Part shown: piece after piece, positions 59,737-64,000 of the stretch
How the letters are laid out: each line of letters starts with the position of its first letter
Numbering within the stretch: the first letter of the stretch is position 1
Origin: Zobellia barbeyronii
GTDB taxonomy: Bacteria; Bacteroidota; Bacteroidia; Flavobacteriales; Flavobacteriaceae
Reading direction: 5' to 3'
DNA: 64,000 bases
Assembly: GCF_018603515.1 (NCBI RefSeq)
Contig: NZ_JACATN010000002.1
Coordinates: forward strand, 310,001-374,000
Notes under the pieces: generated by a model
What the model saw: only the letters and a program-made list of their open reading frames with translations
The model's database searches: none
Told to the model about the DNA's origin: nothing
Made by a program: the position numbers and the translations under genes

Positions 59737-59796
59737 GGAGTGCAATTTATCTTAACCGTAACATTACGGTAGTTGAAGATAGGTTGCATACACTCC
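59737..59796 (-). promoter_or_regulatory. 60-base nested hairpin in the carotenoid operon leader
   Basis: Four nested paired segments: GGAG/CTCC, TGCAA/TTGCA, TATCTT/AAGATA and ACCGTAA/TTACGGT, 22 pairs in all with short bulges and a two-base apical loop. It ends about 120 bp before the cyclase start. Candidate cis-regulatory RNA or operator. Confidence 0.6.
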
Positions 59797-59869
59797 GTTT
59801 TTATTGAATTGTTAGGCAGTAGGTTAATCCTCTCTAAAGCAACTCTAAAATCTTAGTAAATGTCTGTTG

Positions 59870-59877
59870 CAAAAGTA
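59870..59877 (-). promoter_or_regulatory. -7 promoter element of the carotenoid operon
   Basis: Minus-strand TACTTTTG matches TAnnTTTG; it is the only such match in the upstream region. No TTG at the proper spacing. Confidence 0.45.
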
Positions 59878-60169
59878 ATAATCTTTTTCAAACTCGCCTA
59901 TTATTTAAATAGACGCTTACACTATTATAAAAACCTTTCTAACTGCTGTTTAGTTACTTTTGGAGCGTATGCTTCTTTTTAGCGATCAAACCTAACCTTC
60001 ACTGTATTACGTTCTTTTAAAAACCGGCTCAATTCAATATTTACCGCAGCTCTTCTTGCCTCTCTTTTAATTTGTGTATACTCCTTTCCAATTCTAAGCA
60101 AGTATTACAGTTCGTACCTAAAAAACTACGGTTCAGAATCTAAATATTTAGATTTTAATCAGGTTCAAA

Positions 60170-60177
60170 TAAGTTTG
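60170..60177 (+). promoter_or_regulatory. -7 promoter element of the alpha/beta hydrolase gene
   Basis: TAAGTTTG, 24 bp before the ATG at 60202; no clear -33 element. Confidence 0.5.
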
Positions 60178-60201
60178 TCTAAACTTTATGAATAACCTTA
60201 T

Positions 60202-61197
60202 ATGAACAAAATTGCAAAGCGGATTTTTAAATTTGTACTAGTCAATTGCATCCTTTTTATTACTGTAAGCCTTGTACTTATATATTGGCCTATTCCGAAG
60301 AAAGAAAATCTAGAAAATTATGATTACAGCTCCATAGACAAAACTTCTCATGGCATAGACACAACTACTACAGAAAAATGGATTGAAGCTAGGGATGGTC
60401 AAAAATTATTTAATAGAGTTTATCCTAGTCACACTAAAACAATTTGTATTCTAATTCACGGGTCTGGTTCGGATAGTAGGTATTTGAGTGATTTATCAAA
60501 AGATTTATCCACCAAAAATATAGCAACAGTTATAACCCCGGACTTAAGGGGACATGGACGCAATATTCAAAATGAAACAGATATTGAATATATAGGACAC
60601 TTGGAGGACGATATTGAAGATATCATTGCCTATGCGAAAGATAGTTTAGAGGCTAAGAGGATAATTTTGGCAGGACACTCCTCTGGCGGAGGTTTAGTTT
60701 TAAGATATTTAGCCAATAGTGAACTTACCCCAGTAGACAAAGCCATTATGATTTCACCCTACTTGGGTCATGACGCTCCTACAGTAAAATCTAATAGCGG
60801 AGGATGGGTTACCGTTGGTGTAAAAAGGTGGGTAGGAATAACAATGTGGAACACTCTTGGAATAACATTTTTCAACAAAATGCCAGTTTTGTTTTTTAAT
60901 AGACCAAAAGCATATGAAGATGATTTGCAGGTTAGTTTTTATTCTTATCAAATGGCAGTAAACTTTGCTCCAAAAAGTTATAAAAATGATATAGAACTTC
61001 TTAGTACAAAATCATTGGTGATAGTCGGAAACAATGATGAAAGCTTTTATCCAAATAAGTTTAAAGAGGTATTTAAATTGAAAGAAGATATTACAAAAAC
61101 CTATGTGATTCCCAATTCCAATCATTTAGATATTGTAAAAAATTCCGAAGCAACAGATAAAATAATTAATTGGATATCACCTGGTACAGATTTATGA
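60202..61197 (+). CDS. Alpha/beta hydrolase (serine aminopeptidase S33-like), membrane-anchored
   Basis: 331 residues with an N-terminal hydrophobic anchor (about 11-29, VLVNCILFITVSLVLIYW). The hydrolase core shows the oxyanion loop ILIHGSGSDSR, DLRGHGRN, the nucleophile elbow LAGHSSGGGLV (Ser in GHSSG), a likely acid in VGNNDESF and the His in NSNHLD. It resembles monoacylglycerol-lipase-like hydrolases. Substrate unknown. It is divergent from the carotenoid operon and separated by 136 bp from the next gene. Confidence 0.86.
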   Translation: MNKIAKRIFKFVLVNCILFITVSLVLIYWPIPKKENLENYDYSSIDKTSHGIDTTTTEKWIEARDGQKLFNRVYPSHTKTICILIHGSGSDSRYLSDLSKDLSTKNIATVITPDLRGHGRNIQNETDIEYIGHLEDDIEDIIAYAKDSLEAKRIILAGHSSGGGLVLRYLANSELTPVDKAIMISPYLGHDAPTVKSNSGGWVTVGVKRWVGITMWNTLGITFFNKMPVLFFNRPKAYEDDLQVSFYSYQMAVNFAPKSYKNDIELLSTKSLVIVGNNDESFYPNKFKEVFKLKEDITKTYVIPNSNHLDIVKNSEATDKIINWISPGTDL

Positions 61198-61333
61198 CAA
61201 ATACATTTAATGCAATTAAAAATCAACGACCTTTTCCCCTTATGATGGTCCCCACAGATTCTCTATTAGGTTTTTAATTTCTAAATGACGTTCTTAACCA
61301 ATTAACTAATAACGTTGGCAACAAGCTTAAAAA

Positions 61334-61933
61334 ATGAAAGTAAAAATTCTAAAATCAGACATTCAACTTGAAAACGATAGAGTGTTGCTTCTCCCTTTTG
61401 ATAATCCAAGAAATGAAGAACTCAAAGATATCATCTTTGATAAAGAAATTTGGGAGTTCATGGGCATGAGCGTGAATAATGAACAAGGGCTAAAAAACTA
61501 TATCGCAAAAACGATTAAAGACAAAAACAACCGTCTTTGTTATCCTTTTTTAATTATAGACAAGGAAACTAATAAAGTTGCTGGTTGCACAAGATTCGGA
61601 AACGTAAATGCCGCAAGTAAAAAATGTGAAATTGGCTGGACTTGGTATGGAACAGATTTTCAAGGTACAGGGTTAAACAAAGCCTGCAAGTATGAATTAT
61701 TGAAGTTTGGTTTTGAAACGATTGGATTTAAAAGAATACAATTTAGTACAGATAGAGATAACCTAAGGTCTCAAAAAGCAATAGAAAATCTAGGTGCTCA
61801 GAAAGAGGGTGTTTTTAGAAATAACTACGTGGCTGCAAATGGAGAAAGCAGGACTGATGTGTATTACAGCATCATAAAAGAAGAATGGAATACACTCAAA
61901 GATGAAGTTTTTCCTGAATTTTTAATCTATTAG
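61334..61933 (+). CDS. GNAT family N-acetyltransferase (RimJ/RimL-like)
   Basis: 199 residues: VLLLPFDNPRNEELKDIIFDKEIWEFMG, then LIIDKETNKVAGCTRFGNVNAASKKCEIGWTWYGTDFQGTGLNKACKYELLKFGFE, with the acetyl-CoA loop in FQGTGLN (motif Q/RxxGxG/A) and KRIQFSTDRDNLRSQKAIENLGAQKEGVFRNNYV, typical of the RimJ/RimL branch that modifies N-terminal residues or small molecules. Target unknown. Its stop is adjacent to the stop of the convergent nuclease gene. Confidence 0.9.
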   Translation: MKVKILKSDIQLENDRVLLLPFDNPRNEELKDIIFDKEIWEFMGMSVNNEQGLKNYIAKTIKDKNNRLCYPFLIIDKETNKVAGCTRFGNVNAASKKCEIGWTWYGTDFQGTGLNKACKYELLKFGFETIGFKRIQFSTDRDNLRSQKAIENLGAQKEGVFRNNYVAANGESRTDVYYSIIKEEWNTLKDEVFPEFLIY

Positions 61934-63316
61934 TTAAACCAATACATCACTATCTAGATATATAATTTTTGACTTGTTCTGTGGCTTCCTGATAAACGTA
62001 TCAATTATACGAGTAGTATGATAAGAGTGCGTTTTATGGACAAGGTAATTTTCAAAATCTTCCGGAGAGGCTATTTGATCATTCATTCCCACAAAACCAA
62101 ATCCTGCATAGACACCGTCACGGACTAATACAAAACCCATTTCCCCCTCTTTTCGTCCTTTCAACTTAATTGCGAAATTATTGAGATTGGATTCTAGAAA
62201 TTTCAATGCTGTTTTTACTCTAGCATTATAATTTTCAGGGTCCTCCTCTCCCATGCAAGCAGAGGGGCAATCTGATATCTTTTCATGGTTGCATTTACCC
62301 TGAATTCTATGGAATCCAGAAAATTTTGGGCAAAGGTTATATTCCTTGCAAACCTCCATGAGTTTTTCCGCAACAGAATTTCTATTATAATATACCTCGT
62401 TAACAGAATCCGGAAAATCCTTTCGAACAATAGAAAGTTGCAGATAGCCCTTTTTATTTTCCTTAGAAGCAATAATGAATGGCGCGGTAGGTTTCTTTTG
62501 GGCTATATTATACTTAGGATGATGTAGATTTATCTCATCAGATTCTAATAGTTCTGCTATTAGATTACTACCCGTGTAAACAAAATCTATATCCGCCGTT
62601 TCTTCGCAAAGAGTATACTCCCGCTCCAATTTGCTGTTAAAATGACTTTTAACCCTATCTCTTAATCTTACGGCCTTACCCACGTAAATGATTGCGTCAT
62701 TACTATCCTTAAAGTAATAGACCCCAGGTTTTCGTTCTAAAGAATTAAGTTCTCTTTCACGCTGTTGATACAGCATTCTTCTGTCATAATATTCTACCGC
62801 ATGATTTTCATTTTGATTACTATTTAAAACCAATTTATCTAACCATGCTGCGGTCCATGTGGCCATACCGTCACAACGGTTTAAATCATTGACTGGAATA
62901 CTAAAATGTTCGGATAGCCCCCTTAAATCCATTGATTCTTCCGGAAAGCGCTCATTTATTAGTTTAGAAATATATAAGGTGGGGTGTACAAACTTATATC
63001 CAATTTTCTTAAACTCGCTTCTTAGAACCCTATAAGCCAAATCCGAAAAAGAGACTAAAATAGTCCCTTCAAGAAGACGTAATATTTCTTCTGCTATTTC
63101 ACGAAAAACAGGCTCAAACTGAACAGTCTCATTATCCAAACCAGTAACCTCGGTTAATTCAGTACCAATATGCATTTGTGGATTTAGTAAGCTTGTGAAC
63201 CGCTCCACTTCCATTTGGTTAGTAATCCGTATAACACAGATTTCTATAAGCCGATGAAAATGTTCTGTAACTGCTACCGTATTTACGGCAACGATGGCAT
63301 AGGACTGATGAGACAT
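61934..63316 (-). CDS. Degenerate DnaQ-like exonuclease domain fused to GIY-YIG (UvrC-like) nuclease
   Basis: 460 residues. Residues of about 5-165 align by fold to a 3'-5' exonuclease (epsilon-like): FTSLLNPQMHIGTELTEVTGLDNETVQ, EGTILVSFSDLAYRVLRSEFKKIGY, SMDLRGLSEHFSI. The catalytic acids are gone: the DxE position reads Ala10/Asn12, and later Asp and His positions are Ala, Met and Asn. Residues of about 195-290 are an intact GIY-YIG: GVYYFKDSNDAIIYVGKAVRLRDRVKSHF with a downstream Glu in LLESDEINLHHPKYN. The end is Cys-containing (CNHEKISDCPSACMG). Intact relatives of this fusion occur in many Bacteroidota; here only the GIY-YIG half looks active. Confidence 0.88.
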   Translation of the reverse strand: MSHQSYAIVAVNTVAVTEHFHRLIEICVIRITNQMEVERFTSLLNPQMHIGTELTEVTGLDNETVQFEPVFREIAEEILRLLEGTILVSFSDLAYRVLRSEFKKIGYKFVHPTLYISKLINERFPEESMDLRGLSEHFSIPVNDLNRCDGMATWTAAWLDKLVLNSNQNENHAVEYYDRRMLYQQRERELNSLERKPGVYYFKDSNDAIIYVGKAVRLRDRVKSHFNSKLEREYTLCEETADIDFVYTGSNLIAELLESDEINLHHPKYNIAQKKPTAPFIIASKENKKGYLQLSIVRKDFPDSVNEVYYNRNSVAEKLMEVCKEYNLCPKFSGFHRIQGKCNHEKISDCPSACMGEEDPENYNARVKTALKFLESNLNNFAIKLKGRKEGEMGFVLVRDGVYAGFGFVGMNDQIASPEDFENYLVHKTHSYHTTRIIDTFIRKPQNKSKIIYLDSDVLV

Positions 63317-63449
63317 TGTTTCTTATAAATTTTTGGAATACACAAAATTAGGAAATATTCCGGCACATTGGATATATTCCATATTTCATATGCTTTATTG
63401 TTTTTATAATGCCATTAGAATTGCACGTAAAACAAAACCCATTTTTGTT

Positions 63450-63483
63450 AAAACCTCTATTTCTTAAAATTTCTAGAGGTTTT
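63450..63483 (-). terminator. Hairpin straddling the DUF4199 gene end
   Basis: Arms AAAACCTCTA (63450-63459) and TAGAGGTTTT (63474-63483) around a 14-base loop. The gene's stop codon (63457-63459) lies in the downstream arm when read on the minus strand. Confidence 0.5.
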
Positions 63484-63900
63484 AAAAAGTTGCATAAAAG
63501 AGAGTGTTAGTACAAGAGAGGTGGCGAATCCCATAATCGCTACAGTAAAGAATACAATGCCTTCAAAGCTTAGGTTTTTAAACCACTTTTCAGAAAGCGC
63601 AGTTAAGAAACCCTCATTTATTTCAGTTGCATAAAATGCGAAAAATATAGTAAAAATAAGTGAGGCCATAAACCCAGTAACTATACCTGTGGTAAACCCT
63701 TTACCATAATTAAAATTTCTACCCTCCTCTAAACGCCTATACTTTATAGCTTCATAAATTCCAAATCCTGTAATAACTCCATTAAACAAACTATAGAAAA
63801 CATTGGTATGAAGATTAAACAACGATAAAACTAAAAAGTAGGCAACTAGTGATCCGCTTGTAGCAAGACCAAAACGGATAGGTAAGCTTAAATTTTTCAT
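63457..63900 (-). CDS. DUF4199 family membrane protein
   Basis: 147 residues with four hydrophobic segments (about 9-27, 33-50, 71-92, 115-137). The pattern of a first pair of helices, the motif YEAIKYRRLEEGRNFNYGKGFTTGIVTGF and a final hairpin is that of DUF4199, an uncharacterised membrane family very common in Bacteroidota and often near glycosyltransferase or dihydroorotase genes. No catalytic residues are apparent. It lies 140 bp upstream of the nuclease fusion gene on the same strand. Confidence 0.86.
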   Translation of the reverse strand: MKNLSLPIRFGLATSGSLVAYFLVLSLFNLHTNVFYSLFNGVITGFGIYEAIKYRRLEEGRNFNYGKGFTTGIVTGFMASLIFTIFFAFYATEINEGFLTALSEKWFKNLSFEGIVFFTVAIMGFATSLVLTLSFMQLFKTSRNFKK

Positions 63901-64000
63901 GTCTTTTAGATTAGATTTACTCTAAAAATACCGAAATACCATATAAGACAGCTAACATAAACGGAATAATGTTTAATATTTATTCAAAAACGTTAAACAT

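Larger units (their letters stand above)
59615..60201. other. Divergent intergenic region with structured carotenoid-operon leader
   Basis: 587 bp between the carotenoid operon and the hydrolase gene. It contains a minus-strand TACTTTTG at 59870-59877, a 60-base nested hairpin at 59737-59796 and a plus-strand TAAGTTTG at 60170-60177. No gene seen. If the 59870 element is used, the carotenoid mRNA has a 5' leader of about 250 bases holding the hairpin. Confidence 0.5.

Noticed and set aside
59737-59796. Integron attC site
   Set aside because: The core sequences only approach RYYYAAC/GTTRRRY inside the element (one mismatch each), the spacing is too short, and there is no integron integrase or cassette array.
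1-64000. CRISPR array, insertion sequences or prophage
   Set aside because: No regularly spaced repeats, transposase, integrase or phage structural genes were found.

Overview
The window reads as part of a chromosome of a marine member of the Flavobacteriaceae (phylum Bacteroidota). The evidence is low GC content, Bacteroidota-type promoter -7 elements (TAnnTTTG, in two places with a TTG about 19-22 bp upstream), many Bacteroidota-typical families (DUF2911, DUF4290, DUF4056, DUF4199, DUF5107, DUF6340, START-like, VCBS/ASPIC proteins) and a carotenoid gene cluster of the CruF/CrtD type. No CRISPR array, rRNA operon, transposase or prophage is visible. There is one tRNA gene.

Layout. 1-3.4 kb: the end of an FG-GAP/VCBS protein coupled to a DUF5107-TPR protein. 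3.5-9.4 kb: a DUF2911 protein, a probable light-related SRPBCC-SDR-photolyase operon preceded by a 34-bp dyad, a DUF6340 lipoprotein, a VOC protein and a small GNAT protein. 9.4-17.7 kb: housekeeping genes (murA with Cys-to-Asp at the catalytic position, DUF4290, DUF493, a small ATPase, recQ, fmt, HU, YqgE, a class IV aminotransferase and a START-like protein). 17.8 kb: tRNA-Met(CAU) with an odd T-loop. 18.3-19.7 kb: a secreted non-specific nuclease lipoprotein.

20.0-34.5 kb is a single-strand defence island, read right to left: hsdR (split by a one-base frameshift), hsdM, hsdS, then an SMC/ABC-like ATPase and an HNH nuclease (Septu/PtuAB-like) translationally coupled to hsdS by ATGA overlaps. 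After that come a GIY-YIG-like protein, a PD-(D/E)XK protein, McrB and McrC. Coupling of a PtuAB-like pair to a type I restriction operon is the most interesting system in the window. It is organised like the known prrC-in-hsd arrangement but with a different effector.

35-50.4 kb is accessory metabolism and signalling: a secreted beta-propeller, a sugar isomerase-like plus ThuA pair, exonuclease III, an FMN split-barrel protein, a PAS-rich sensor without its ATPase domain, an SDR, an RbsD/FucU protein, a membrane/VCBS/membrane triplet, an ECF sigma factor with an SDR, and an agmatinase-like enzyme. 50.4-53.0 kb holds an unusual three-part protein (two cyclic-nucleotide-type sensor domains, an acyltransferase and an SGNH hydrolase). 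53.2-59.6 kb is a seven-gene carotenoid operon (lycopene cyclase, CrtD-like desaturase, CruF-like hydratase, acyltransferase, glycosyltransferase, TPR protein, DUF4056 protein) consistent with a monocyclic, possibly glycosylated and acylated carotenoid. A 60-nt nested hairpin lies in its leader. 60.2-64 kb: an alpha/beta hydrolase, a GNAT protein, a pseudo-exonuclease/GIY-YIG fusion and a DUF4199 membrane protein.

All calls come from reading the sequence and recalling protein families; no database search was possible.
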